Of a DNA stretch of 64,000 nucleotides, positions 1 through 9,585 are shown piece by piece. The stretch's first letter is position 1. Each line of letters opens with the position of its first letter. The notes below the pieces were generated by a model. That model was not told the DNA's origin and searched no databases. It worked only from the letters and a program-made list of their open reading frames with translations. The DNA is from Sinobaca qinghaiensis (GTDB lineage: Bacteria; Bacillota; Bacilli; Bacillales; Marinococcaceae). The position numbers were made by a program, and so were the translations under genes. Location: assembly GCF_003610495.1 (NCBI RefSeq), contig NZ_RAPK01000008.1:83296-147295 (forward strand), in the 5' to 3' direction.

Positions 1-1
1 T

Positions 2-1021
2 CATTTTCAATATTACATTCTTCGCGACGATAAGCTCGGTACAAGAATTATTAAAGCTTTAACCAAAAAAGCTGAAGAGGGTGTAAAAGTCCGGATTTTG
101 TATGATGAAATGGGCTCGCGGTCTATTTCTAAAAAGTCATTCCGTGCCTTTCATGCCGCGGGGGGAGAAACAAGCATCTTTTTCCCGAGGCGCATTCCCT
201 TCATCAACCTGCGGCTTAACTACCGGAATCACCGGAAAATCGTTATTATTGACGGGAAAATCGGCTATACCGGGGGCTTTAATGTCGGCGATGAATATTT
301 GGGACTTGATCCCAAGTTCGGATACTGGCGCGATACCCACCTGCGGATGCTCGGTGACGCAGTAAAAGCCCTGCAGACGCGTTTTATTCTGGACTGGAAT
401 CAGGCAAGTCCCGATAAAAGGGATATTCATTATCAGGAAGGGCTGTTTCCTGCGGTCGACCCTCATGCCGGCAACACGGCCGTACAGATCGTTTCGAGCG
501 GTCCGGATTCCCAATGGGAACAAATTAAAAATGGGTATATCAAAATGATTTTAATGGCTAAAGAATCGATCTATATTCAAACTCCGTATTTCATTCCGGA
601 CCAGAGCCTGATGGACGCCCTGCGGATTGCCGCTTTATCAGGCGTGGATGTACGTATTATGATTCCCAACAAGCCGGACCATCCGTTTGTATACTGGGCA
701 ACCTATTCCCATATTGGAACCATCCTCGAAGCAGGAGCCGAAGTCTATATTTATGATAATGGATTTATTCATGCCAAAACGATTGTCGTTGATGGAAAAG
801 TCAGCTCGGTCGGCACCGCGAATATTGATAACCGCAGCTTTGCCCTGAATTTTGAAGTAAATGCATTCATTTATCATCATCCATTCAGCCAGCGGATGGC
901 TCTTATTTTTGAAGAAGATATGAAGCAGTCCACTCGTTTCACCCTTAATAATTACCAAAAACGTTCGCTGTGGATCCGCTTTAAAGAAGCCATTGCCCAT
1001 CTTCTTTCTCCTATTTTATAA
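2..1021 (+). CDS. cls: Cardiolipin synthase (phospholipase D family), C-terminal part; 5' end lies outside the window
   Basis: Membrane enzyme that joins two phosphatidylglycerols into cardiolipin and glycerol. The frame is open from base 2, so the gene starts upstream of the window; an in-frame TTG at 98 is internal because the coding sequence before it ([15 protein letters not shown]) is clearly family-like. Both catalytic HKD motifs are present: HRKIVIID at about nt 230 and HAKTIVVD at about nt 770, each followed by the usual Gly/Asn-rich stretch. The protein ends with a basic amphipathic tail. The N-terminal membrane segments are not visible. The family is firm; which of the usual cls paralogues it is cannot be told. 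Confidence 0.93.
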   Translation, partial: HFQYYILRDDKLGTRIIKALTKKAEEGVKVRILYDEMGSRSISKKSFRAFHAAGGETSIFFPRRIPFINLRLNYRNHRKIVIIDGKIGYTGGFNVGDEYLGLDPKFGYWRDTHLRMLGDAVKALQTRFILDWNQASPDKRDIHYQEGLFPAVDPHAGNTAVQIVSSGPDSQWEQIKNGYIKMILMAKESIYIQTPYFIPDQSLMDALRIAALSGVDVRIMIPNKPDHPFVYWATYSHIGTILEAGAEVYIYDNGFIHAKTIVVDGKVSSVGTANIDNRSFALNFEVNAFIYHHPFSQRMALIFEEDMKQSTRFTLNNYQKRSLWIRFKEAIAHLLSPIL

Positions 1022-1033
1022 AAAAATCCATCA

Positions 1034-1067
1034 TAAAAAGCCGCTCCTGAAAAAGGGGCGGCTTTTT
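1034..1067. terminator. Bidirectional rho-independent terminator between cls and glycerate kinase
   Basis: GC-rich hairpin (AAAAGCCGCTCC with GGGGCGGCTTTT, 6-nt loop) flanked by A and T runs on both sides. It sits between two convergent genes and can serve both. Confidence 0.85.
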
Positions 1068-1074
1068 GTTACAT

Positions 1075-2223
1075 TTATTTTCCACTGGATGCTTTCCACA
1101 TAAGAGCAAGGCTTCTTGAAATCTTTTCTGCATACTCCGGCCCGTTCTTCAGTGCTGTTTGAAGGTCATGCGGACCAGGCACCATGCTGAATGCTGCGGT
1201 AATACCATGCTCATAGACTGCTTCGTACCCTTCGCCAAGCTGGCCGCAGACAGCGAGAACAACGGCGTTTTTGTTAACGGAATGTGCTGCTTTTGCCACG
1301 CCTACAGGTGTTTTTCCATAAACGGTCTGGCTGTCCATTTTTCCTTCCCCGGTAACGACAAGGTCCGCTCCTTTTACCCGTTCATAGAAATTTGTTTCCT
1401 TCAGTACTATATCGATTCCGGATTCAAGCGATGCGCCAAGGCACCCTATTAGTCCGGCGCCCATGCCGCCTGCGGCTCCTGCTCCTTCTATGTGTGCAAT
1501 ATCTGCATTAAGATCCCGCTTCATGACGTCAGCAAAAACGCCCAGAGCCTCATCCAGCGTTTTCACCATATCCGGGGTCGCACCTTTTTGAGGACCATAC
1601 ACAGCACTGGCTCCATTCTCCCCTGTTAATGGATTTTTCACATCGCAGGCGACCGATATACTTACCTGCTTCAGCCTGTCATCCAATCCGGATAAATGAA
1701 TGGAGTGCAGGCCGGCAAGCGCTGCGCCTCCCGCTGCAACTTCCTGGTTTTCATTATCCAGCAGCCGGCCGCCCAGTGCCTGTATCATCCCGGCCCCTCC
1801 ATCATTTGTGGCACTTCCGCCAATACCAATAATGATTTTTTCCACGCCTTTTCCAAGAGCATCCTGAATCAGCTCTCCGGTCCCGTAAGAGGTGGCTGTT
1901 AGCGGGTTTCTCTCCTGCTCATCAACCAGTCCGATGCCAGATGCTTCCGCCATTTCCAGAACAGCAGTCCTGCCGTCTTTTGAGACCGCATATTCAGCAG
2001 TAACTTTCTCTCCGTTTGGTGACGTTACTTCTATTTGATGCATAGAGGCTTCGAGTGCTTCAGAAAGAGACGTAGTTGTGCCTTCTCCACCATCTGCCAT
2101 AGGTATCACATCAACAGAAGCCTCTTCTCCAAATATGTCTTTCCAGCCTTTTTTCATACTTTCTGCTGCTTCCAATGCTGTCATGCTTTCTTTAAATGAA
2201 TCGGGTGCAATGACTATTTTCAT
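1075..2223 (-). CDS. glxK: Glycerate kinase (GarK/GlxK family)
   Basis: Phosphorylates glycerate with ATP to phosphoglycerate, feeding glyoxylate or glycerate carbon into glycolysis; cytosolic. The 382-residue length is normal for the family. The N-terminus MKIVIAPDSFKESMTA and the glycine-rich GIGGSATNDGGAGM and VVTGEGKMD motifs are diagnostic. The start is an ATG preceded by AGGAGG. It is monocistronic: a terminator lies downstream and a cre-like palindrome about 55 bp upstream, which suggests carbon catabolite control. The 2- versus 3-phosphoglycerate product cannot be decided from sequence. Confidence 0.93.
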   Translation of the reverse strand: MKIVIAPDSFKESMTALEAAESMKKGWKDIFGEEASVDVIPMADGGEGTTTSLSEALEASMHQIEVTSPNGEKVTAEYAVSKDGRTAVLEMAEASGIGLVDEQERNPLTATSYGTGELIQDALGKGVEKIIIGIGGSATNDGGAGMIQALGGRLLDNENQEVAAGGAALAGLHSIHLSGLDDRLKQVSISVACDVKNPLTGENGASAVYGPQKGATPDMVKTLDEALGVFADVMKRDLNADIAHIEGAGAAGGMGAGLIGCLGASLESGIDIVLKETNFYERVKGADLVVTGEGKMDSQTVYGKTPVGVAKAAHSVNKNAVVLAVCGQLGEGYEAVYEHGITAAFSMVPGPHDLQTALKNGPEYAEKISRSLALMWKASSGK

Positions 2224-2277
2224 ATTTGGAGCCTCCTGTGTCTGCCGCTTTTTGGACCTGCGCGGGTTTCTCTATTA

Positions 2278-2293
2278 TTGTAACCGGTAACAA
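2278..2293 (-). promoter_or_regulatory. Candidate cre (CcpA) site upstream of glycerate kinase
   Basis: TTGTAACCGGTAACAA fits the degenerate Bacillus cre consensus WTGNAANCGNWNNCW. It lies 55 bp upstream of the glycerate kinase start. The motif is degenerate, so the call rests on fit plus a plausible target. Confidence 0.45.
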
Positions 2294-2318
2294 TTAAACC
2301 GTCATTAGCTTTGTATAC

Positions 2319-2353
2319 AAAAAAACCAATCATGCACCGGTTCACATGATTGG
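2319..2353 (-). terminator. Rho-independent terminator of the 2360-2833 gene
   Basis: On the minus strand CCAATCATG and CATGATTGG form a perfect 9-bp stem with a 10-nt loop, followed by a T7 run. It directly follows the stop of the uncharacterised gene. Confidence 0.85.
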
Positions 2354-2359
2354 CTGCTT

Positions 2360-2833
2360 TTATACTTTGTATAACTCTGATTCATGACGCTTGAGCACTT
2401 CTTCAAATAAATATTTCTTTTCCGGGAGAGGCAGCATACAAAACTCCTGCTTGAGCCCTCTGTCTTTTCCAAAACCAAGAATCGACTGGCAGAACCCACA
2501 GGTATTGCTCTTGTGTATAACCGGATTTTCATTGGGAAACCAGTCCTGCTTTTCTTCTATATAGTATCCATGAATGGAATATTTCGTTCCGTCCTGCAGC
2601 GTAATATTCATGTGAAGCATATCGCCGCTTTTCCAATTGCCGTCTTCGGCGTAGTCTCTCACAAGCATATCCGTCTGCCATTCTATATCGGAGTCGGTAA
2701 TCGTTAAAAAAGCAGGTAAGTCTTCATCTCTTAACTCCTTCCAGCTGGACGTTTCCTGACCAGTTTCCCGTAAATACGCTAAATGTTCCTTATACCGGGA
2801 CAAGTATAGATGAATTGGCTTTTTTTGACTCAT
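2360..2833 (-). CDS. Uncharacterised cytosolic protein with a CGFC cysteine pair
   Basis: I do not recognise the family. The protein has 157 residues with no signal peptide or membrane segment. The N-terminal half is rich in acidic and aromatic residues (SDIEWQTDMLV, GDMLHMNITL). The C-terminal third carries a CGFC pair and a further Cys about 20 residues later, which could be a metal-binding or redox site. The start is MSQKKP because AAAGGAGGAAGGGT lies just before that ATG; an in-frame upstream extension to 2884 lacks a ribosome site. It is a single gene with its own terminator, divergent from the manganese transporter operon. Confidence 0.7.
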   Translation of the reverse strand: MSQKKPIHLYLSRYKEHLAYLRETGQETSSWKELRDEDLPAFLTITDSDIEWQTDMLVRDYAEDGNWKSGDMLHMNITLQDGTKYSIHGYYIEEKQDWFPNENPVIHKSNTCGFCQSILGFGKDRGLKQEFCMLPLPEKKYLFEEVLKRHESELYKV

Positions 2834-2936
2834 ACCCTTCCTCCTTTTGAAATTCCTATTTTTCTGGATAGGATGCATGTGCACATCTTTATTTTCTCAC
2901 ATTATCAACCGCTTCGCCACTACGGACTTCTTTCAT

Positions 2937-2982
2937 TTGACGGGCAGATGTTTTTAGTCTATTCTTTCCCTAAGGAAACTTT
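2937..2982 (+). promoter_or_regulatory. mntBCD promoter with overlapping MntR operator
   Basis: Sigma-A type promoter TTGACG (2937-2942), 17-bp spacer, TATTCT (2960-2965). The MntR-like box CTTTCCCTAAGGAAACTTT (2964-2982) overlaps the -10 region and the start point; it closely matches the B. subtilis MntR sites before mntA and mntH. A looser inverted repeat, TTTAGTCT (2953) and AGACTAAA (2991), brackets the box. Mn-loaded MntR bound here would block transcription. Confidence 0.75.
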
Positions 2983-3032
2983 ATGTCTCGAGACTAAATA
3001 TCGGACTATTCACTATATAAGGAGGGACCGTC

Positions 3033-3776
3033 ATGTCAGAGGCTGTCCGCGTAGAAAATATTACTGCGGCTTACCGTAAAGAACCAGTGCTTCGAAATGT
3101 AAGCTTTGCGCTTCCGCAGGGCCGGTTAATTGGAATTGTAGGACCGAATGGCGCAGGTAAATCCACGCTTTTAAAAGCGGTTCTTGAACTAATCCCCAAA
3201 TCAAGCGGCAATGTTGAAATACTGGGAAGCAGCGTACGCTCTCAAAAGAAAAATATTGGTTATGTTCCCCAGCGCGGCAACGTGGACTGGGATTTCCCAA
3301 CCAACGCTCTTGATGTGGTAATGATGGGTCGTTATGCCCAGATAGGCTGGCTGAAACGCCCTTCCAAAAAAGATAAAGCTTTAGCAGTAGAGGCCCTGGA
3401 GCGTGTAGGGATGAAAGAATATGCGGACCGGCAGATCAGCCAGCTCTCCGGAGGCCAGCAGCAGCGGGTTTTTCTGGCAAGAGCGCTTATTCAGGATGCC
3501 CAGGTGTACTTCATGGATGAACCTTTTGCCGGGGTGGATGCTACTACGGAACGGGCTATTATAGACCTGTTAAAAGAATTAAAAGAAAAAGGAAAAACCG
3601 TTATTGTTGTCCATCACGACCTGCAGACCGTAACCGAATACTTTGACTGGGTTCTCTTATTGAACCAGCGGTTAATCGCATGCGGACCGGTAGAACAGAC
3701 TTTCACTTCTGAACTGCTTCAGAAAACATATGGAGGCCGCTTGTCTTTTATTCAACAGGAAAACCTTAAGATATAA
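3033..3776 (+). CDS. mntB: Manganese ABC transporter, ATP-binding protein
   Basis: ATPase of a Mn2+ (possibly Zn2+/Fe2+) importer of the cluster A-I, MntABCD/ZnuC type. Seen: Walker A GPNGAGKST near residue 38, ABC signature LSGGQQQRV, Walker B QVYFMDEPF and switch histidine VVHHD. The 247 residues are normal. The start follows AAGGAGGG. It is the first gene of a three-gene operon (ATPase, permease, permease) behind an MntR-boxed promoter, which supports manganese as substrate. The binding-protein gene that usually opens the operon is absent from the window. Confidence 0.9.
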   Translation: MSEAVRVENITAAYRKEPVLRNVSFALPQGRLIGIVGPNGAGKSTLLKAVLELIPKSSGNVEILGSSVRSQKKNIGYVPQRGNVDWDFPTNALDVVMMGRYAQIGWLKRPSKKDKALAVEALERVGMKEYADRQISQLSGGQQQRVFLARALIQDAQVYFMDEPFAGVDATTERAIIDLLKELKEKGKTVIVVHHDLQTVTEYFDWVLLLNQRLIACGPVEQTFTSELLQKTYGGRLSFIQQENLKI

Positions 3777-3792
3777 GAAAGGAGACCGTCTC

Positions 3793-5106
3793 ATGCAGGA
3801 ATGGCTGCAATTTTTATCCAGCCCGAATCTTCAGTGGGTAATGGCCGGGGCTGCGCTTCTTGGCCTGGCAAGCGGAGTAGTGGGAAGTTTCGTGCTTCTC
3901 CGCAAAGAGAGCCTGGTAGGCGACGCAATGGCTCACGCTGCGCTTCCCGGCATCTGTCTTGGATTCTTGGTGTTTGGACGGGAAACACTTGCTTTAATGG
4001 GAGGCGCCGCCCTCACCGGCCTCCTCGCTGTCTATGCCATACGTGCCGTTCATTCACAAAGTAAAATAAAGCAGGATGCTGCAATAGGTATTGTGCTCTC
4101 TGTCTTTTTTGGATTCGGTATTGTCTTGTTAACGATGATCACGAACGGAAGCTACAGCCAAAGCAGCGGAATCGACGAATTTATTTTCGGCCAGGCTGCT
4201 TCTCTCGTTGGAGCGGATGTACAGATTTTGATTGCAAGTGCGCTTGTTCTTCTTATTCTCTCTTTTCTCTTTTTTAAAGAGTTGAAGCTTCTGATTTTTG
4301 ATCCTTTGTTTGCCGGAGGCATTGGGCTGCCAATACGCTTTCTGAATGCGCTTCTCAGCTCTATGGTAGTTCTTGTTGTCATCACAGGCATTCAGACCGT
4401 AGGAGTCATTTTAATGGCGGCTCTGCTGATCACACCGGCCGTCACCGCCCGGTACTGGACCGATCGTCTTGGTGTAATGGCTGTTCTTTCCGGACTGATT
4501 GGAGGCCTGTCCGGTGCCGTTGGGGCTTTGCTGAGCTCAACGATAAGCGGACTTCCTACCGGACCGGTAATTGTCGTAACCGCCACGGCCTTCTTTTTGA
4601 TTTCGTTTCTGTTCGCTCCGCAGCGGGGCATTTTGTTTCGAATGATGGAAACCAGAAAAAACACGCAGTTTGTACTAAATAATTTTCTTTTGGACACTAT
4701 GTATGAAAAGCTCGAAAAACGTTATGCAGCCGGCCAGTACAGCGCTCTTTTTTCCCGCAGGGAACTCGAGGAGCAGACGCGCCTTCCCCGAAACGGTCTT
4801 GAAAAAACCATTCAGGCCCTGCAGAAACAAGGCCTTCTTACACAGACAGATGGAAAATATGTGCTGACCGGAACAGGGCTCGCCTACGCCTACGACTCTT
4901 CTCTGCTCCGCCGGATTCAGGACATTCATCTTACGCATGAAGCTGAACTTGGTTCCTGGAAAGAAGCTTCGGCAAATGGTGATCTTCGGAAGCCCCGGGA
5001 CTATCTAATGAACGAGCGTATCCATTCCCTGCTCACCGCTGAACAAAAACTGCCGGTTTCTCTTGCTATTAAACAGTCGTCTATTGAATACGCCGATCAG
5101 GCCTAG
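3793..5106 (+). CDS. mntC: Manganese ABC transporter permease with cytosolic winged-helix-like C-terminal domain
   Basis: Membrane subunit of the Mn importer. About 290 N-terminal residues form the multi-helix ABC-3 permease fold; then follow about 150 soluble residues, making the 437-residue protein much longer than the partner permease. The tail (TRLPRNGLEKTIQALQKQGLL, then GKYVLTGTGLAYA) looks like a DtxR/MntR-style winged helix. B. subtilis MntC has a similar length, and the chlamydial YtgCR fusion is a known parallel. The start is the ATG after AAGGAG; the frame stays open further upstream inside mntB but without a ribosome site. It begins 17 nt after mntB. Confidence 0.88.
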   Translation: MQEWLQFLSSPNLQWVMAGAALLGLASGVVGSFVLLRKESLVGDAMAHAALPGICLGFLVFGRETLALMGGAALTGLLAVYAIRAVHSQSKIKQDAAIGIVLSVFFGFGIVLLTMITNGSYSQSSGIDEFIFGQAASLVGADVQILIASALVLLILSFLFFKELKLLIFDPLFAGGIGLPIRFLNALLSSMVVLVVITGIQTVGVILMAALLITPAVTARYWTDRLGVMAVLSGLIGGLSGAVGALLSSTISGLPTGPVIVVTATAFFLISFLFAPQRGILFRMMETRKNTQFVLNNFLLDTMYEKLEKRYAAGQYSALFSRRELEEQTRLPRNGLEKTIQALQKQGLLTQTDGKYVLTGTGLAYAYDSSLLRRIQDIHLTHEAELGSWKEASANGDLRKPRDYLMNERIHSLLTAEQKLPVSLAIKQSSIEYADQA

Positions 5107-5128
5107 TATATAAAAGGAGGGACACGCT

Positions 5129-6016
5129 TTGCTTTACGAACTATGGATTTTAGCGATCAGTTCGCTTGTCGCTGCTACATGCGGCATTGTTGGTACATTT
5201 CTTGTACTGCGCCGCATAGCAATGGTGGCGGATGCCATCAGCCACACTGTCCTGCTGGGCATCGTCGGGGCGTTTCTGGTCTCCCAGACGCTTGAAGGCC
5301 CGCTTATGCTTATCGGAGCCGCTGTAGTAGGACTGGCAACCACTTATTTTATTCAGGTGCTTGATAACGCGGGCGTGCCTGCTGACGCGGCTATTGGCGT
5401 GGTATTTACCTCTTTATTCTCTGTCGGCGTTATTCTTGTTTCTTTATATGCAAGAGATGTTCATTTAGACGTGGATCACGTCTTGATGGGAGACATCAGC
5501 TTTGCTCCGTTCCATACGATAGAATGGAACGGCATTCCAATGGGACCGCAGGCGTTCTGGGTGATTCTGGCCGTCTTTATTATTGATCTTGCTTTAATCC
5601 TTCTACTGTATAAGGAGTTCAAAATCACTTCCTTTGATCCGGCACTTGCTGCGGCCCTTGGTATTCCGGTAACATTGATCCATTATCTTCTGATGACAAT
5701 GGTTTCTATTACAGCCGTCGCTTCCTTTGATGCCGTAGGCGCCATTCTGGTGGTCGCTCTTTTGATTGTTCCGCCGGCTACCGCTTACCTTCTCACGGAA
5801 AAGCTGAGCCGGATGATTATAGTGAGCGCTTTGACAGGAGTAGCTGCGGCGGTTACCGGCTATTATACGGCTAAATACTTTAATGTATCGATCGCAGGCT
5901 GTATTGCCAGTGCTGCAGGCGCTCTGTTTCTTATTGCCTTTCTATTCTCCCCTTCCCAGGGTATTCTTTTACGAGGCAGGCAGAGAAAAAAAGCAGCTGC
6001 CCCCGCCTCTTCCTAA
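5129..6016 (+). CDS. mntD: Manganese ABC transporter, second permease
   Basis: Second ABC-3 family membrane subunit of the same importer; 295 residues with about eight hydrophobic helices, including the family stretch ADAISHTVLLG near residue 34. It starts with TTG, preceded at good spacing by AAAGGAGGG, 22 nt after mntC. It lacks the soluble tail of MntC. A strong terminator follows directly, so no fourth gene belongs to the transcript. Confidence 0.9.
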   Translation: MLYELWILAISSLVAATCGIVGTFLVLRRIAMVADAISHTVLLGIVGAFLVSQTLEGPLMLIGAAVVGLATTYFIQVLDNAGVPADAAIGVVFTSLFSVGVILVSLYARDVHLDVDHVLMGDISFAPFHTIEWNGIPMGPQAFWVILAVFIIDLALILLLYKEFKITSFDPALAAALGIPVTLIHYLLMTMVSITAVASFDAVGAILVVALLIVPPATAYLLTEKLSRMIIVSALTGVAAAVTGYYTAKYFNVSIAGCIASAAGALFLIAFLFSPSQGILLRGRQRKKAAAPASS

Positions 6017-6020
6017 ATAC

Positions 6021-6056
6021 AAAATAAGCTGCAGCCAATGGCCGCAGCTTATTTTT
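6021..6056. terminator. Bidirectional terminator between mntD and the sulfolipid cluster
   Basis: Perfect 12-bp stem AAAATAAGCTGC / GCAGCTTATTTT with an 11-nt loop and T/A runs at both edges, between convergent genes; it runs into the last codons of the GtrA gene. Confidence 0.88.
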
Positions 6057-6501
6057 CTTTATTCAGATGCGAATCTTTAAAAACGAAATATTTTATCATA
6101 AAGAAGCTTGCCGTAAAGGAAAGAAACATTGCTACTCCCTTTGCTAAATTATAGCGGAGCCAGCCGGGTACACCGACAGCCTGAAACAAAGTATTGCCGC
6201 CGATGAACACAAGGTTATTTACTCCAAGGCTTACGAGTCCCTGAAGCACAAAAGCCATCCTTTGTTTACCGCTGCCTTTCGCAGAATCCCTGAAGGTAAT
6301 CAGAACGTTCCAGATATAGCTGTTCGCTACAGCCAGGCAGTAGGATATCGTGTTATAGGTAGTCAGCATAACCCGTTCATCCGTTGGAAAAAAGTAAAGA
6401 AGCAGGTTGAGTGTGCCAATATCTACAGCGGCATTGGATATGCCAATGGCACTAAACTGGGCGTACTGAAATAGTCCTTTTCTTTTTTTCTTTTTTTCCA
6501 T
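6049..6501 (-). CDS. GtrA family membrane protein, last gene of the sulfolipid cluster
   Basis: 150 residues with four hydrophobic helices and the GtrA-family pattern (FSAIGISNAAVDIGTLNLL, then SYIWNVLITFRD). GtrA proteins are thought to help move lipid-linked sugars across the membrane or to support membrane glycosyltransferases. It follows the glycosyltransferase gene in the same direction at about 40 bp with no terminator between, so it may work with the glycolipid made by sqdB/sqdX; that link is inferred from position only. The ribosome site (GAGGG) is modest. Confidence 0.82.
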   Translation of the reverse strand: MEKKKKRKGLFQYAQFSAIGISNAAVDIGTLNLLLYFFPTDERVMLTTYNTISYCLAVANSYIWNVLITFRDSAKGSGKQRMAFVLQGLVSLGVNNLVFIGGNTLFQAVGVPGWLRYNLAKGVAMFLSFTASFFMIKYFVFKDSHLNKEK

Positions 6502-6540
6502 AGGTATCCCTCAGTTCAATCTGGATGCAGCTCATACCTG

Positions 6541-7689
6541 TCAGGAACCGGAAAGCTCTTCTTTGCTTTCAGCAGGTTTTTCCCCGGAAACAGCCTGTTC
6601 ATAGATAGCTTCAATCTGCTCAGCCACCTGGTTCCAGCTGAAGCTCTGGACATCCTGGTGGGCCTGATCCGCCATTTTTTTACGCAGAAGCTCGTCTTCA
6701 AAGCGAAGAACTGTTCTCGTAAAGTCCCCTTCTACGTCAGGCTCATATAAAAGCCCTGTTTTTCCATCTTCGATCTGTTCTCTGGTAGGTCCGCTCTGTG
6801 CAGCCACAAGAGGCAGTCCGGATGCCATTGCTTCCATAATAACGAGACCCAGCGTTTCCGTAGTAGAAGGAAACACAAACACATCTGATGTGGCAAAGGT
6901 TTCTGCCAGTTCCTCCCCGTGCATAAATCCGGTAAAAATCGTATTCGTACCTTTGAAATGTTCTTCGAGAGCCTGGCGGTGCGGGCCGTCTCCCACAATA
7001 GCAAGAACAAACGTATCCGACTCTTCCAGAACATGGCGGACTTTTTCAATTTCTTTTTCCGCAGCCAGTCTCCCTACATAAAGCAGCAGGGTTTTTTCGG
7101 GCTGGCCGCCTGTCAGCCGGCGGCGCATGGATTCACTGTATTTGTCCGGGGAAAACTGCTCTGTATTTACCCCGCGCTTCCATAAATGCATACGCTCAAA
7201 ATTACGGCTCACCAGCTCATCTTTAACGGTCTGCGACGTACATAAATTAATATCCGCCTGATTATGCATTCTGCGAAAATGCCACCACATCAGCCATTTC
7301 AAGCTGCCAAGTTTATAATAATCCATATACTGCGCCAGGTTCGTATGATAAGAGGCGACAAGCGGCAGATTAAGCTGCCTTGCATATTTAATGCCTGCAT
7401 ATCCTACCACGGCCGGGTTTACTACATGGACTACATCCGGTTTATATTCCTTCAGATGTTTTTTTACGACCGGATGCGGGACCGCAAACTGCTTGGAACG
7501 ATAAAAAGGAAACGTAATGTGGGAAAGGCCGATTACTTTTGCTCCTTTATATTCATAAACTCCAAGGTCAGGTGCGTAAATCCGCACTTCGTGCCCCTGG
7601 TCAAGCAGCCAGCTGATGCAGGCTGTAAGCCGGGTTACGATACCATCTGTGGAAGGCAGAAAGGTTTCAGTTATTATGGCTATTTTCAA
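6541..7689 (-). CDS. sqdX: GT4-type glycosyltransferase, probable sulfoquinovosyldiacylglycerol synthase
   Basis: Likely transfers sulfoquinovose from UDP-sulfoquinovose to diacylglycerol at the inner membrane face, forming SQDG. Seen: GT-B fold with N-terminal KIAIITETFLPSTDGIVTR, the nucleotide-binding LLYVGRLAAEKEIE half, and the EX7E motif TETLGLVIMEAMASG near the C-terminus, as in plant SQD2. The start is taken as TTG at 7689, about 10 nt after CGGAG; a GTG three codons upstream lies too close to that site. It follows sqdB by about 20 bp, and this pairing is the main reason for the specific call. Glycosyl-diacylglycerol synthases of other specificity are related. Confidence 0.8.
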   Translation of the reverse strand: MKIAIITETFLPSTDGIVTRLTACISWLLDQGHEVRIYAPDLGVYEYKGAKVIGLSHITFPFYRSKQFAVPHPVVKKHLKEYKPDVVHVVNPAVVGYAGIKYARQLNLPLVASYHTNLAQYMDYYKLGSLKWLMWWHFRRMHNQADINLCTSQTVKDELVSRNFERMHLWKRGVNTEQFSPDKYSESMRRRLTGGQPEKTLLLYVGRLAAEKEIEKVRHVLEESDTFVLAIVGDGPHRQALEEHFKGTNTIFTGFMHGEELAETFATSDVFVFPSTTETLGLVIMEAMASGLPLVAAQSGPTREQIEDGKTGLLYEPDVEGDFTRTVLRFEDELLRKKMADQAHQDVQSFSWNQVAEQIEAIYEQAVSGEKPAESKEELSGS

Positions 7690-7710
7690 CAGGAACACAC
7701 TCCGTTTTTA

Positions 7711-9138
<1,428 letters not shown>

Positions 9139-9140
9139 AA

Positions 9141-9169
9141 AAAAGAGGTGCCCTCCAAAGAAGGCACCC
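9141..9169 (-). terminator. Terminator of the YflT-domain gene
   Basis: On the minus strand GGTGCC and GGCACC form a stem with a 10-nt loop followed by CTCTTTTTT, 13-40 nt after the stop. Confidence 0.75.
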
Positions 9170-9181
9170 CATTCTTTTTGA

Positions 9182-9526
9182 TTATAGACTTAAATCAGCC
9201 GGCGCATCTTTTACGACAAGAATAATTTTCCCGTCGTCGAGCTTTTCTTCCAGCTCTTCTGCTTTCGCTTCTGTATAGCCAAGCTCCTGGAATTTTGCAC
9301 GAAGCTCGTCTCCCTGTTTGCGGAATACGTTTTTGATGCTCGCGCCGATTCCCTGCTCCTTGGCACCTGCCGGGTTGGCATCTGCTTCATCTGCTACACG
9401 ATTTGTTCTTTCTTTGTCGTGCGTCACGATGAAAATGTTATCCTCATTGATGCCCTGTGTTTTTAATCTGTCTACAGCTGTTACAGCCTCATCGTCGTTT
9501 AAATATTCTTTATAAAATGGTTCCAT
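9182..9526 (-). CDS. General stress protein with YflT (heat-induced stress) domain
   Basis: Small acidic cytosolic protein of 114 residues in the general stress protein 17M/YflT family; biochemical role unknown. The N-terminus MEPFYKEYLNDDEAVTAVDRL and the GINEDNIFIVTHDKERT strand are typical of the domain, which covers the first 100 residues. The ATG follows AGGGAGAG. It has its own terminator and a sigma-B-like promoter 28 bp before the start, matching the behaviour of family members in B. subtilis. Confidence 0.85.
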   Translation of the reverse strand: MEPFYKEYLNDDEAVTAVDRLKTQGINEDNIFIVTHDKERTNRVADEADANPAGAKEQGIGASIKNVFRKQGDELRAKFQELGYTEAKAEELEEKLDDGKIILVVKDAPADLSL

Positions 9527-9553
9527 TGTTTATCTCTCCCTTCTCAGAAGAGT

Positions 9554-9579
9554 GTTCCCCGAAACAAAAAATTTAAAAC
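9554..9579 (-). promoter_or_regulatory. Sigma-B-like promoter of the YflT-domain gene
   Basis: Minus strand GTTTTA, 14-nt spacer, GGGAAC, close to the sigma-B consensus GTTTAA-N12-15-GGGTAT. It is correctly placed just before the ribosome site. Confidence 0.5.
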
Positions 9580-9585
9580 TTTCTT

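Noticed and set aside
3730..3792. Upstream extension of mntC inside mntB
   Set aside because: The frame is open but has no ribosome site; AAGGAG points clearly to ATG 3793.
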